Source of the DNA: Rickettsiella endosymbiont of Xylota segnis
GTDB lineage: Bacteria > Pseudomonadota > Gammaproteobacteria > Diplorickettsiales > Diplorickettsiaceae
Reading direction: 5' to 3'
Assembly: GCF_964019545.1 (NCBI RefSeq)
Contig: NZ_OZ026451.1
Span: 1,702,257 to 1,766,256, forward strand
DNA: 64,000 nucleotides
Made by a program: the position numbers and the translations under genes. Under the pieces are notes generated by a model, which was not told the origin of the DNA, did no database searches, and was given only the letters and a program-made list of their open reading frames with translations. Below are positions 48,404-58,115 of this stretch, one piece after another; position 1 is the first letter of the stretch; each line of letters begins with the position of its first letter.

Positions 48404-50397
48404 TGACGCTTCCGGATCTCAAACCTTTTTTTGATTGGCTACAAATTCATCCCTATTACGCAGGTTTAATTACTTATTTTATTTCCTTTCTCGAATGCCT
48501 GGTGATGATAGGTTTATTAGTCCCAGGGGCTGTTTTCATGACGGCTATCGGTACCTTAATTGGAATAGGAGTTTTATCATTTACACCGATTGTTTTATGG
48601 GCAATTGCAGGGGCTATCACCGGTGATGTGCTTAGTTTTTGGATAGGTAGACATTACCACCATCATAGTAAAGATTTTTGGCTATTTCGTCGCTATCCCA
48701 AACTTTTACGAAAAGGCGAAGCTTTTTTTAATAAGCATGGTGGAAAAAGTATTTTCTTTGGCCGTTTTTTTGGACCTATTCGCGCTATTTTACCTTTTAT
48801 CGCAGGCATGGTACGCATGCCTAGCCGCCAATTTTTAATTGCAGATATCATTTCGGCGATTGCCTGGGCGCCGGTCTATATGTTACCGGGTATTCTTTTG
48901 GGTCAAGCTTCCCAACAATTACCACCTGAAGTAGCCAGTAAATTAATTATATTTGTTGTGTTGCTTTTACTGTTTGTTTGGCTAGTTTATGCTTTCATCA
49001 AATCTTGTTATGCATGGTTTAGTCGTTTATTAGATAAACAGGTTGCTTATCTTTGGCGCTTCACGCGTAACCATCCAAAGCTTAAAACCATCACTTCTCT
49101 TTTAACAGATTATCGACATCCGCAATCACATGCTCAATTAGCGCTTGCTTTAATTTGCATTTTTTGTGCTATTGGATTTTTATTTATAGCCTTTAGTGTT
49201 GCGCATCAAGGTTTTGCAACGTATTTAAATGAACCCATTTATCATTTAATGCGTAGCTTACGTCAACAAAACTTAGACATGGTTTTTGTTGCAATGGCTG
49301 AGTTAAGCCCAAAAATACTCGCTGTATTTTGGATGATTATGTTAGGGTTTTTTTTAATAAAAAGAAATTTTTGGTTAAGCTTACATTGGGGACTAGCAGG
49401 GATATTAAGCTATGGTTTGGGTGATATATTTAAACATATTTTACATATAACGCGTCCACATGGATTAATCCAATCACCTCTTGGGGCATCTTTCCCTAGC
49501 GGACATACAGTAAGTGGCATTTCAATTTTGGGATTTTTCGCCGTGTTAATTGCGATAGAAAAACCTAAATCTCAACGGATGCTGGTTTATGGATTAACGA
49601 GTTTAGTTATTCTGTTAATCATGTTTTCGCGTATTTACTTAACTGCTCACTGGTTTAGCGATGTTTTGGCTGGCGCTATGCTAGGAATTAGTATTCTCGC
49701 TGGACTGATACTTTCTTATAGGAGAAAAATAGAACATACAACTATTTCATCGAGCAAGATTGCTGCTTTGGGTATTTTAATTTTATTGCTATGTTGGAGC
49801 GCTAATCTTACCTATGGATATAAAAAGTTATTCTCAAATTCTCAACTTTTTTTTCCAGAACGAACTATCAGTTTTAATAACTGGTGGAATAATGCTAAAT
49901 CCGTAAAGCCGATTTATCGTATAGGTCATTTTGGTCAAAAAATTGAAGCGTTAAATATACAATGGGCAGGAAAACTCTCTAATATTAAAAATTATTTAGA
50001 AAAACATGCTTGGCATACACTTCCAAAAACGAAAATTTATACAACGCTGTATCAGTTGAGTTTACATAATCATGATCCAAACCTACCTTTATTTATTTCC
50101 TCGAATGCGGGTCAAGCCCCGGCATTAACCATGACCAAATATTTACCCGCCACGCACAATTTATTGGTTTTAAATCTGTGGAATTCACATAAAATATTAA
50201 ACAATGGTATGCCATTGTGGTTAGGTTTAGTTCATTACCATAAAACCTGGCATTTGCAATTTCAACCGCTAAAAAAACCAGCGACGCTGCCACTCCTGAT
50301 ACCGGCTGATCAGTTATTGTTACAGGATCTCCAATCATTTACCGTAAAAAAAGTAGCTTATCCTAACTTTCATACCTCGGTCTTGTTTATTAAATAA
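48403..50397 (+). CDS. lssY: DedA-PAP2-LssY fusion membrane protein
   Basis: A 664-residue membrane protein of three parts. Residues 1 to about 200 are a DedA (SNARE-associated) domain with ISFLECLVMIGLLVPGAVFM and FFGRFFGPIRAILPFIAGM. Residues about 240-440 form a PAP2 phosphatase with the three catalytic motifs K344...R351P352 (KHILHITRP), PSGH (365-368) and SRIYLTAHWFSDV. Residues about 470-664 match the LssY C-terminal domain seen in Legionella. PAP2 enzymes dephosphorylate lipid phosphates such as undecaprenyl pyrophosphate or phosphatidate. The stop/start overlap with lipA is probably chance packing. Confidence 0.88.
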   Translation: MTLPDLKPFFDWLQIHPYYAGLITYFISFLECLVMIGLLVPGAVFMTAIGTLIGIGVLSFTPIVLWAIAGAITGDVLSFWIGRHYHHHSKDFWLFRRYPKLLRKGEAFFNKHGGKSIFFGRFFGPIRAILPFIAGMVRMPSRQFLIADIISAIAWAPVYMLPGILLGQASQQLPPEVASKLIIFVVLLLLFVWLVYAFIKSCYAWFSRLLDKQVAYLWRFTRNHPKLKTITSLLTDYRHPQSHAQLALALICIFCAIGFLFIAFSVAHQGFATYLNEPIYHLMRSLRQQNLDMVFVAMAELSPKILAVFWMIMLGFFLIKRNFWLSLHWGLAGILSYGLGDIFKHILHITRPHGLIQSPLGASFPSGHTVSGISILGFFAVLIAIEKPKSQRMLVYGLTSLVILLIMFSRIYLTAHWFSDVLAGAMLGISILAGLILSYRRKIEHTTISSSKIAALGILILLLCWSANLTYGYKKLFSNSQLFFPERTISFNNWWNNAKSVKPIYRIGHFGQKIEALNIQWAGKLSNIKNYLEKHAWHTLPKTKIYTTLYQLSLHNHDPNLPLFISSNAGQAPALTMTKYLPATHNLLVLNLWNSHKILNNGMPLWLGLVHYHKTWHLQFQPLKKPATLPLLIPADQLLLQDLQSFTVKKVAYPNFHTSVLFIK

Positions 50398-50439
50398 GTC
50401 TGACCGACTCGTTAGGCTGATACGTTTTAAATTTTTTCG

Positions 50440-52188
50440 CTATGAACACGCTACGGTAGTGCCATTGACTTGACAGACCGTGCCACCTTGGATGGTAGTA
50501 GCAGGATTGGAATTAGTATTTATCTCAGCGCCATCACCCATCACTGTTAAGGCACCACCGGTTACTGTGATTGGACCGAGACCAAATAAAGTGATCGCAT
50601 TACCCCCTATGCCGGTATTAGTAACTGTCACATTGGTATTATTAGCATTAATCACACCCCCGCTACCAGGGGCAAAACCTCTCACATTACCCGTTCCACT
50701 AACCTGAATTTGGGAATTATTAATTACAACATTGTTGAAACCAGTAGTCATCCCAGCAGGATCAATACCAATAACATTCACCCGACTATTCAAAATAGTC
50801 AAGGTACCATTTCCCAACGCCCTAATTCCGAAAGTATCAGAAAAAGTGTCACTATTATTAATCAGTGTATTGGTTCCTAGATCTTGCACCCCGTGAATAA
50901 AAAGATCATTCATCGACCCAATCTGACTACCGCTAATCACATTATTGCTACCATTCACAGTAACTCCATTAGCCGAGGGAGTAGCTGACGGTAACAAGAT
51001 AATATTTTCTAAACTATTATTGCCCGAGATAGTGATTCCATCCGCCACAATTGTCGAACGAGCGGCACCGGTGGCGGGTTGACTATAATCCGCGCTACGC
51101 GATTGCACACTTTGACCAGGAACGAGAGTCACCGCACCATTGCTGGTATAAGTACCACCATTAAAATACAGTTGCGTATTAGGTAGTAACCCACCTAGGG
51201 TAGTGACACTTGTTTGCGTAAAGTCTGTGGGACCGCAGGGATTTTCAAACGTACAATTCGCCAACGTCAAACCCACACCATCATTATTCGGTGACCCGGT
51301 TTGACTAAAGAAAGCGATATTATTAGCTAACAACACCGTGCCACCGGTCGATTGATCCTTAAGCCTACTCGGTATCTTGGATGCTTGACCGAGTTCAGCT
51401 AAATAACGTTCCACCGGATCGGTCAAGCGCTCTTCTAAGTCAGGATCGACACGATGAACCCGTGTACCACCCCATTCTAAACCGATACCAAAGGCATAGG
51501 TACTATGCCGTAGGTTATCGTAGGTATAACTACCAATCATTTTGACATTTTGCGTCAACCAATATTCCACGCCCGCGGCACCACCCCAAATATTATTGGT
51601 TTGTGCTGGTGAAAAATAATAGCTACCCAGATATCCCTTCAACGATGAGTCGCGAAACAATTGGTAAGCCACTTTGGCATCGGCACCATTTCCGGCAAAT
51701 TGTTCCACTAAAAACAAACTACCAAATTGAGAATGGCCGGAAAAAAAGTCGTTCATGCCACTACCGGCATTGGTATGCCGATCACCCATTGGGAAATAAG
51801 CGTTCAGATGCGCATCCCAACGTGAACCTAAGGCTTCTATTCCCGGATTAACTACCCATAAACGGGCGTTATTATCAATACGACTATAGCCGCCAAACAC
51901 ATACCCACCGAGAATGGCTGCTTGCTGAGCGATCCAACGATAGCCCACACCGATATCCGCGGCTCCTTGATTATCGCTGCCATAAGACAAGGCCGGATCA
52001 ATATAGAGATTATTACGGCTGGGATGGCCGAGCACGGGGAGCATTAAATCCGCTTGGCCGACCGTATAATCACTGGCATAAGCGAGTGCAGATAAGCGCG
52101 GCGGCAATGGAAAGTCGGCATAAACCGGTCCGCAGATAAGACTTAAACTAACTAAACTGGCTAGAAAAAAACCGGTATTAACACGCAT
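50440..52188 (-). CDS. Inverse autotransporter (intimin/invasin-type beta-barrel) with beta-helix passenger
   Basis: A 582-residue outer-membrane surface protein. A signal peptide (about 1-22, ending VYA) is followed by an inverse-autotransporter beta-barrel domain (about residues 25-255): LYIDPALSYGSDNQGAADIGVGYRW, FGGYSRIDNNAR and VEYWLTQNVKMIGSYTYDN-like strands. A linker leads to a passenger (about 300-580) of repeated short strands rich in Asn, Gly, Thr and Ser (ISGNNSLENI, TLTILNSRVNVIG), which looks like a right-handed beta-helix. Two Cys near the end may form a disulfide. Start at ATG 52188; upstream GTG and TTG codons are also in frame. The gene is clearly richer in G and C than most neighbours. 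Confidence 0.8.
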   Translation of the reverse strand: MRVNTGFFLASLVSLSLICGPVYADFPLPPRLSALAYASDYTVGQADLMLPVLGHPSRNNLYIDPALSYGSDNQGAADIGVGYRWIAQQAAILGGYVFGGYSRIDNNARLWVVNPGIEALGSRWDAHLNAYFPMGDRHTNAGSGMNDFFSGHSQFGSLFLVEQFAGNGADAKVAYQLFRDSSLKGYLGSYYFSPAQTNNIWGGAAGVEYWLTQNVKMIGSYTYDNLRHSTYAFGIGLEWGGTRVHRVDPDLEERLTDPVERYLAELGQASKIPSRLKDQSTGGTVLLANNIAFFSQTGSPNNDGVGLTLANCTFENPCGPTDFTQTSVTTLGGLLPNTQLYFNGGTYTSNGAVTLVPGQSVQSRSADYSQPATGAARSTIVADGITISGNNSLENIILLPSATPSANGVTVNGSNNVISGSQIGSMNDLFIHGVQDLGTNTLINNSDTFSDTFGIRALGNGTLTILNSRVNVIGIDPAGMTTGFNNVVINNSQIQVSGTGNVRGFAPGSGGVINANNTNVTVTNTGIGGNAITLFGLGPITVTGGALTVMGDGAEINTNSNPATTIQGGTVCQVNGTTVACS

Positions 52189-52253
52189 CGCTAACACATG
52201 CTTATGCAATGGATACCCAACAAAAATCTTAGTTAACCCAAACGTCTAATCTC

Positions 52254-53138
52254 TCATTTAGTCCAGAATAAGCTAAGCATCTTATAAATTAGCTTAGCCA
52301 CTAAAAAATCGCAACTATGCAAGTGAGAAACGGGAGCGAGCTCGTTAACATCGGCACCGACTAGGGTACCTACTTGACTAGCTGCCGTAATAATTTCAAT
52401 AGCCTCTTCCCAGAATAAACCACCGGGTTCAGGTGTGCCGGTTGCCGGCATGACACAGGAATCAAATCCATCCACATCGAATGTCAAATAAATGGGCCGG
52501 TCTTTTAGGTGGGAAACTATTTTTTTCACATCCCAGTTTTTTTTATCCTTTCCCCAATAAATATGAATTCTATGCCGATTTTTTTCCAGGAAGGGAATCT
52601 CTTCTCTGGAAATATTGCGTATCCCCACTGAAACGACTTCCAAGTTATCAGCATCTAAGCAACGTCTTATCGCGGAAGCATGTGAGTAGTGCTCCCCTTG
52701 ATATCCATCACGTAAATCAGCATGCGCATCAAAATGCAACAAAATAAGATCGTCGTATTGCTTCAAAAAAGGGCGAATGGCACCTATGGTAATAGAATGT
52801 TCGCCGCCTAAAACCAATGGAAATTTTTTATCCTCCAACACTCGCGTAACGATATTTTCTAATTGTTGTAAAGCAGCAGGTATTTCAGGTTCAATCTTTG
52901 GCTCATCTAAAGTGACGATGCCAATTTGACGAAAGGGTTCGCACCACAATTGCTCATCAAATAATTCGACTTCATGCGATGCACGAATAATAGCTGCTGG
53001 CCCTTTCGCCGTACCTCCACCATAAGTAACAGAATTTTCAAGCCCAAAAGGAATGATTACTGCTTTAGCATCTTTATATGCAACAGCATCGCTCGGATCT
53101 AATCCTAAAAAACCTTTTTTGGGTGTCATACATTGCAT
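52254..53138 (-). CDS. speB: Agmatinase (arginase/agmatinase/formiminoglutamase family)
   Basis: Mn2+-dependent ureohydrolase of 294 residues, predicted to turn agmatine into putrescine and urea. The metal motifs are GGEHSIT, DAHADLRD, and DVDGFDSCVMPATGTPEPGG (about residues 105-235). I start at ATG 53138, 16 bases after the stop of the upstream gene; the frame extends to 53222 only by running through that gene. It is last in a three-gene polyamine run. No arginine decarboxylase of the SpeA type is in the window, so agmatine must come from elsewhere or from the fold-III decarboxylase encoded upstream. Confidence 0.9.
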   Translation of the reverse strand: MQCMTPKKGFLGLDPSDAVAYKDAKAVIIPFGLENSVTYGGGTAKGPAAIIRASHEVELFDEQLWCEPFRQIGIVTLDEPKIEPEIPAALQQLENIVTRVLEDKKFPLVLGGEHSITIGAIRPFLKQYDDLILLHFDAHADLRDGYQGEHYSHASAIRRCLDADNLEVVSVGIRNISREEIPFLEKNRHRIHIYWGKDKKNWDVKKIVSHLKDRPIYLTFDVDGFDSCVMPATGTPEPGGLFWEEAIEIITAASQVGTLVGADVNELAPVSHLHSCDFLVAKLIYKMLSLFWTK

Positions 53139-53154
53139 ATTAAAATCTTTTTTA

Positions 53155-54198
53155 TTAATTGAATAATTCAACAAAACGTCGACGACTGCGAGTTTTCCAA
53201 TAACCACGATGATAAGCATCACTGGCTAACAAGGGTAATACCGAACCGGCTTCAGCAAACACCATTTGTTCATAGGCGGTATCAACCTTACCCCAGGAAC
53301 AGGCTTCTTTTAAGGTTGAACTAGAACAAGCCCCATCACGAACATCTGCAACAGTGATTTGAATTGCATATTTATGCATATCTACCGATTTACCAAGAAT
53401 TTCAGCACACACGACTGTATCTTGGACGAAATTTTTCGGTACACCGCCACCAATCATCAACAATCCCGTCGTACCGGCTTTGATTTTGATATCGGTAAGT
53501 TCACGAAAATCTCGAATAGAATCAATCGTTATATGGTGACTTGGGTTTTTTACCTGATGCAGTACTAGACCAAAACCGGCTGAAGAATCCGTAAAAGCAG
53601 GACAGAAAATTGGAACATCATGCTCATAAGCTAGTTGGACTAAAGAGCCTTGTTTTTTTGCATGTCCATTCGCTAAATAAGCACCCATTGCATGAATAAA
53701 CTCTCGAGAACTATAGGCTTGTGGTTTAAGGCTATTCGCAATGTCTAAAATAACATGATCGCAACGTTGGAGTTGATCTTCATCAATATAGGTATCGTAG
53801 ATACGATCAATCTGTAAATCACGTAATTTACTATCGTCAAATGAAGAGCTGCCTTGATAATGTCGAAAACCTAAGGCTTCAAAAAAATCCATATCGACTA
53901 TGCTTGCTCCAGTAGCCACTATGGCATCCACCATGTTGTATTTTATTAAGTCTGCATATAGCTTCATGCAGCCACCTGCTGAAGTCGAGCCTGCAATTGA
54001 TAAAATGATGCTACAATGTTCATCCTTGAGCATAGCGTTAAAAATTTGCGTCGCACGCGCCAAATCACGCGACGTAAAAGACATTACAGCCATTGCGTCT
54101 ATAATAGGACGTGCATCAAAAAGCGTAATATCAATATGCTCTACAAATTTATTTAATAGCTTTTCTTTTAGTGAATTTTTACAAACTTCTGTATCCAT
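53155..54198 (-). CDS. Deoxyhypusine-synthase-like protein, probable polyamine aminobutyltransferase
   Basis: A 347-residue member of the deoxyhypusine synthase (DHS) family. NAD-binding segments such as SIAGSTSAGGCMK and IVATGASIVDMDFFEALG are present, and the Lys that forms the enzyme-aminobutyl imine in DHS is kept as Lys304 (CSWGKVD). Bacteria lack eIF5A, so true hypusine formation is unlikely. Bacterial DHS-like enzymes have been linked to homospermidine formation from spermidine or putrescine, which fits its place between a decarboxylase and agmatinase. ATG with AAGGA upstream. Exact product unproven. Confidence 0.85.
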   Translation of the reverse strand: MDTEVCKNSLKEKLLNKFVEHIDITLFDARPIIDAMAVMSFTSRDLARATQIFNAMLKDEHCSIILSIAGSTSAGGCMKLYADLIKYNMVDAIVATGASIVDMDFFEALGFRHYQGSSSFDDSKLRDLQIDRIYDTYIDEDQLQRCDHVILDIANSLKPQAYSSREFIHAMGAYLANGHAKKQGSLVQLAYEHDVPIFCPAFTDSSAGFGLVLHQVKNPSHHITIDSIRDFRELTDIKIKAGTTGLLMIGGGVPKNFVQDTVVCAEILGKSVDMHKYAIQITVADVRDGACSSSTLKEACSWGKVDTAYEQMVFAEAGSVLPLLASDAYHRGYWKTRSRRRFVELFN

Positions 54199-54221
54199 TA
54201 GTTTTCCTTATAAATAATTTA

Positions 54222-55415
54222 TTATTTAGCTAGCAATTCTCGAGATTTCCGCGAATGAATTACGGAAGACATGCTCATTATAGGTTTATCTGAAACCTCA
54301 ATAACTCCTTCTTCTTGTTTAAAACCATTAAATCCTGTTGAAAGAGTTCGACCATAAGCCCCTACTTGACCGATCTCTATATAATTTCCTTCTTTTATAT
54401 CGCTTGGCAAATAAAAGGGCCCCTGCATGTAATCTAAAGAATCACACGTAGGGCCATAAAAACTGAATGGAATAAGATCTTTATTTTTATTACAGGATGT
54501 TTGTACTAAACGCACAGGAAAAATAAAATGCGGAATGCCTGCATCAAAAAGACTTCCGTAAGTTCCATCATTAATATATAACTGATTTTTTTTTCTTGAT
54601 TCTACACGTACAATAACGGATGTGCTTTCTGCCACTAAGCATCGACCGGGCTCACAAAGGAGTTCAATATGAGGAAATTTATTAGCAATTTCCCCAAACT
54701 CTTCGTGAATAGCATTGAAATAAATATCTAATGCTGGTGGTGTCATCCCAGGATAAATAGACGGGAACCCACCACCCACATCAAAATATTCAATCTCAAT
54801 TTTTGACTGGTTAATCAATTTATTAGCCAAACGTATAGCAATTCGATAAGCATCAGGATGCATACATTGTGAACCAACATGAAAAGTAATACCAAGTCTG
54901 AAAGCAACTTTTCTTATTTTTTTTAAAAGTTCAGGTGCTTCATCCAGATTAATTCCAAATTTGGCTGATAAGTTAAATTCAGCAAACGAATTAGGAATTG
55001 CCAAACGTAAATGCAAGCACAAATCTTTGGCATTCTGAGTAAGTCTAATAATTTTCTTAAGCTCATCCAAACTATCTAAAGCAAAATGTTTTACTCCATA
55101 GTTAAAATACGCTTCCTGAATTGCGAAAGCAGATTTAACTGGATGCATAAAATATAGATCGGCATCAGGTATAAGCGATTTAATCATACGAATTTCTTCA
55201 TATGATGCAACGTCAAAAGCATTAACACCTTGGTGTTGTAAAAGATTTATGACATGGTTTTCGGGATTAGTTTTAACTGCATATAAAATGCGTCCGTGAA
55301 ATCGAGTACGAAAGTAATTAATCGCACATTCCATAATTTTCGGTCTAAAAACAAAAACTGGCTGTGAAGGCCTGCTATTTACAACAGACGCAATTGTTCG
55401 TAGTTTCATTTTCAT
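54222..55415 (-). CDS. PLP-dependent fold-III amino-acid decarboxylase (ornithine/lysine decarboxylase-like)
   Basis: A 397-residue alanine-racemase-fold decarboxylase. The PLP Lys48 is in YAVKTNP, with HVGSQ at about 178-182, the phosphate-binding GGGFPSIYPG and CEPGRC segments, and the active-site Cys324 in YGPTCDSLD. Bacterial relatives decarboxylate ornithine, lysine or both; a few related enzymes use arginine. It starts the polyamine operon (AGAGAG site before ATG) and presumably makes putrescine or cadaverine. If it acts on arginine it would feed SpeB directly, which cannot be settled from sequence. Confidence 0.88.
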   Translation of the reverse strand: MKMKLRTIASVVNSRPSQPVFVFRPKIMECAINYFRTRFHGRILYAVKTNPENHVINLLQHQGVNAFDVASYEEIRMIKSLIPDADLYFMHPVKSAFAIQEAYFNYGVKHFALDSLDELKKIIRLTQNAKDLCLHLRLAIPNSFAEFNLSAKFGINLDEAPELLKKIRKVAFRLGITFHVGSQCMHPDAYRIAIRLANKLINQSKIEIEYFDVGGGFPSIYPGMTPPALDIYFNAIHEEFGEIANKFPHIELLCEPGRCLVAESTSVIVRVESRKKNQLYINDGTYGSLFDAGIPHFIFPVRLVQTSCNKNKDLIPFSFYGPTCDSLDYMQGPFYLPSDIKEGNYIEIGQVGAYGRTLSTGFNGFKQEEGVIEVSDKPIMSMSSVIHSRKSRELLAK

Positions 55416-55774
55416 ATACTCTCTTTCAAAATATACTTTTAAAAGCTAGTAGGTGCTTTTAAAATCTTCAAAGAGGTATTGTTTCTAGCATTGCCAGCCA
55501 GGAATATAAAGATGAACGCAGCGGTATTTACAGTCACAAGGTAAAATTTCATATTGAAAAACCAACCTTTTACAATGCTATTTTTTAACGATATCATCGT
55601 ATGAACGACCCGATAACTATATCTTTTGTACTTGCAGCAAAGGATATTTGTTAACCTTAAAATTATATCTTAGTATTTGTCTTTTCATTTCAGCTTTTTG
55701 TATTCCCTAATTAAATTTAATCCATTTAAGTTTAAATTAACTCAAAAATGTCTAACCTATCTAATATACATAGA
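55416..55774. other. Intergenic region upstream of the polyamine operon
   Basis: A 359-base AT-rich gap that should carry the operon promoter. No gene in any frame, no strong hairpin and no clear promoter pair was found. Confidence 0.4.
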
Positions 55775-56587
55775 CTAAAGTTTGTCTAGACAATCGATGC
55801 TAATCCGCATCTTATCTTCTAGACGCATCGCAGTTAAGCTTCTTCCCCATACGCAACCTGTATCTAAAGCATATACATGGGGTTCATTTGTTTGACCCTG
55901 CAACGCTGCCCAGTGACCAAACAAAATATTTAAATCTTTACTACGTCTATTAGCTACTTTAAACCAAGGAAGATAGTTGTCCGATATAGGATTAACCCCT
56001 TTAGCTGTAAACTCCAAATTCCCTTTGATATCACAAAACCTCAAACGGGTCAAACAATTTGTAATGCATCGTAATCGCTCCCAACCTATAAGATTTTCAC
56101 TCCATTGAGAAGGTTTATTGCCGTACATATTCTTTAAAAATTCAATATAATATTTTCCCCTTAAGATTGTTTCTACTTCTTCAGCACATAAAAGAGCTTT
56201 ATCTAAATCCCATTCGGGTGGAAAACCTGCATGGACTAAGGTATAGCCTAAAATAGCATCATGGTGCAATAAAGATCTATTTCTCAACCAAATACATAGT
56301 TCTTCTAAATCTGGTGCATTCAAAATAGCTTGTAAATTATTTTTTGGATCTAAATCCATGCCGGTATAAACCACAGATAAAAGATACAAATCATGATTAC
56401 CTAATACTACATGGCTACTTTTTAATTTTTTTATAAAACGCAAAACTTCTAGTGACTTAGGGCCACGATTAACAAGATCGCCGGTAAACCACAACCTATC
56501 ATGGAGTGGGTCAAAGTTAATTTTGTCTAACAATTGGAGCAATGAGTCAAAACAACCTTGAATATCCCCAATCGCATAGGTTGCCAT
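55775..56587 (-). CDS. apaH: Symmetrical bis(5'-nucleosyl)-tetraphosphatase ApaH
   Basis: Cleaves diadenosine tetraphosphate to ADP, clearing alarmone dinucleotides and possibly Np4-type caps. The 270-residue metallophosphatase has IGDIQGCFDSLLQLL (7-21), FTGDLVNRGPKSLEVL and VLGNHDLYLL motifs, and the ApaH-specific WAALQGQTN near residue 228. It lacks the usual neighbour apaG or ksgA here; instead an unrelated TraI_2-like gene lies eight bases upstream on the same strand. Confidence 0.96.
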   Translation of the reverse strand: MATYAIGDIQGCFDSLLQLLDKINFDPLHDRLWFTGDLVNRGPKSLEVLRFIKKLKSSHVVLGNHDLYLLSVVYTGMDLDPKNNLQAILNAPDLEELCIWLRNRSLLHHDAILGYTLVHAGFPPEWDLDKALLCAEEVETILRGKYYIEFLKNMYGNKPSQWSENLIGWERLRCITNCLTRLRFCDIKGNLEFTAKGVNPISDNYLPWFKVANRRSKDLNILFGHWAALQGQTNEPHVYALDTGCVWGRSLTAMRLEDKMRISIDCLDKL

Positions 56588-56594
56588 ATTAAAA

Positions 56595-57866
56595 TTAGGT
56601 ACTTAAATTAGGTGAAGTACAATTTTTGATAGAATTTTTGAGGGGTGAATCCAAATTAACAATATTTTGTATTGAAGTATTTGAAGTTATGAGTGAAATC
56701 AAACGTATATCTCCTTGTAAAATGCGTTGTAACGAAGTTTTTTGGTTTTCCTGTGCATTACATATCCCACCGACTGCCCTATATCTTTTACTTAAATCAC
56801 CCAATCCAGACAAACCGCCGAAGGCTCTATAGCGTTGATCTAATTCACTAATAGATATTTGATAGAGTTTAGCTACATCGATAAATTGCTTTTCTATAAC
56901 TTCAGGATGTTTATAATTTGGATTTACATCAGCAAACTCTTGAAAAAGCGCCACCGATATAAATATTTTTCCATCTGATATTCTTATTTTAGCATCCTTT
57001 TGATTTATTAAAATTTTTCCATCAGCAAGTTCCTTACGTAACCATTCTAAAAAAGCTTCTCCGCTTGGATCTGTTGTTGCTATCTGCGCTTTTATCCGAG
57101 CACTTTCAATCATATCAATTTCTGCACGTGGAACCATAGACATAAAGGATGTCATAGGAATACGATCTTCTTCACCAGATAACAAGTTCAACCAGGTTTC
57201 TAATACCCTTAAATCACTTGCTATCCAATTAAAACCTTTTGCTTCTGAATTAATATTTGTAACGCTATCCAAAATCTGTCGTGCTAATATATGCGTGGTT
57301 GATTTTTCTAAGTTATCAAAATTTTCTTTAATATAATCTATTTCGTAATAATATCCTTGACCAAGCATGCTGCTTTTATAGAGTTCCCATATTCTCAGAG
57401 GATAAGCCTCCTCATGGTATAGCGTAATAGAATATTTAACGAAGAGTTTACCCATATCTAAAAATAATGCAGCAGTAAATGCTGCATAAACCCATAATGC
57501 ATTCTTATCAGAAATATTACTAAAATTAATCTCCTCAGGAAAAAAATATTTTAAACATAATATCAATGTTCTCGCGCTCCGTTCCAAACCTCTTTCTAAA
57601 AAATTAATTTCCTGATTAAAAAATCCATACTGCGTTAATGGAATATCCTGGACATATTCAGCAAATTTTTTAATGACAGCTAAATAATAATTAAATCGGT
57701 CAGATGGTTTAATAAGTGATTTTATCGTCTCAATTAATACTAAATTATTTTCAGTATTTAGTAGATCATCCGCTATTTTAATAGGATATAGATCGGGTGG
57801 CGTCTTTCTATTTTTAGTTTTATTTGCTTTTTTAAAAGAGGCTTTTATACCTCGGAACATTACCAT
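56595..57866 (-). CDS. TraI_2 (MobH-type) domain-like protein, possibly degenerate
   Basis: A 423-residue cytosolic protein. Residues about 60-170 resemble the N-terminal HD-type domain of TraI_2/MobH relaxases: VQDIPLTQYGFFNQEINFLERGLERSARTL, then NALWVYAAFTAALFLDMGKLF. In the relaxases this segment reads HHHxxGGLxxH and LLHDIGK; here the His residues are replaced (GFFNQEINFLERG, LDMGK), so metal binding is probably lost. The C-terminal half (about 240-340) includes a winged-helix-like ADGKILINQKDAKI stretch. No other conjugation gene is nearby. It may be a domesticated relaxase relative; function unknown. Confidence 0.5.
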   Translation of the reverse strand: MVMFRGIKASFKKANKTKNRKTPPDLYPIKIADDLLNTENNLVLIETIKSLIKPSDRFNYYLAVIKKFAEYVQDIPLTQYGFFNQEINFLERGLERSARTLILCLKYFFPEEINFSNISDKNALWVYAAFTAALFLDMGKLFVKYSITLYHEEAYPLRIWELYKSSMLGQGYYYEIDYIKENFDNLEKSTTHILARQILDSVTNINSEAKGFNWIASDLRVLETWLNLLSGEEDRIPMTSFMSMVPRAEIDMIESARIKAQIATTDPSGEAFLEWLRKELADGKILINQKDAKIRISDGKIFISVALFQEFADVNPNYKHPEVIEKQFIDVAKLYQISISELDQRYRAFGGLSGLGDLSKRYRAVGGICNAQENQKTSLQRILQGDIRLISLITSNTSIQNIVNLDSPLKNSIKNCTSPNLST

Positions 57867-58115
57867 TTTTCATACCTGCGAAATTTTTAAACGTTTGTTT
57901 AATTAATGGGTTAAATAGATTTAATCTATTGATAAATTAAAAAGGATTTAAATAGATAATTTTAATTATGTATTAACGATTAGCCTCTCAGAAATAAATT
58001 TTAAATACATTTTCCGTAAAGTAAGCTTTAAACCTATTTACCCTAAAAAAGATAAATTTCTATACAGTTTAGCATGGAACTGGCAAAATAATAGGGCAAT
58101 AATCTAGAGGTTTTT

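Noticed and set aside
53139..53222. N-terminal extension of the agmatinase reading frame
   Set aside because: It lies inside the end of the DHS-like gene and encodes residues unlike the family; ATG 53138 just after that gene's stop is a better start.
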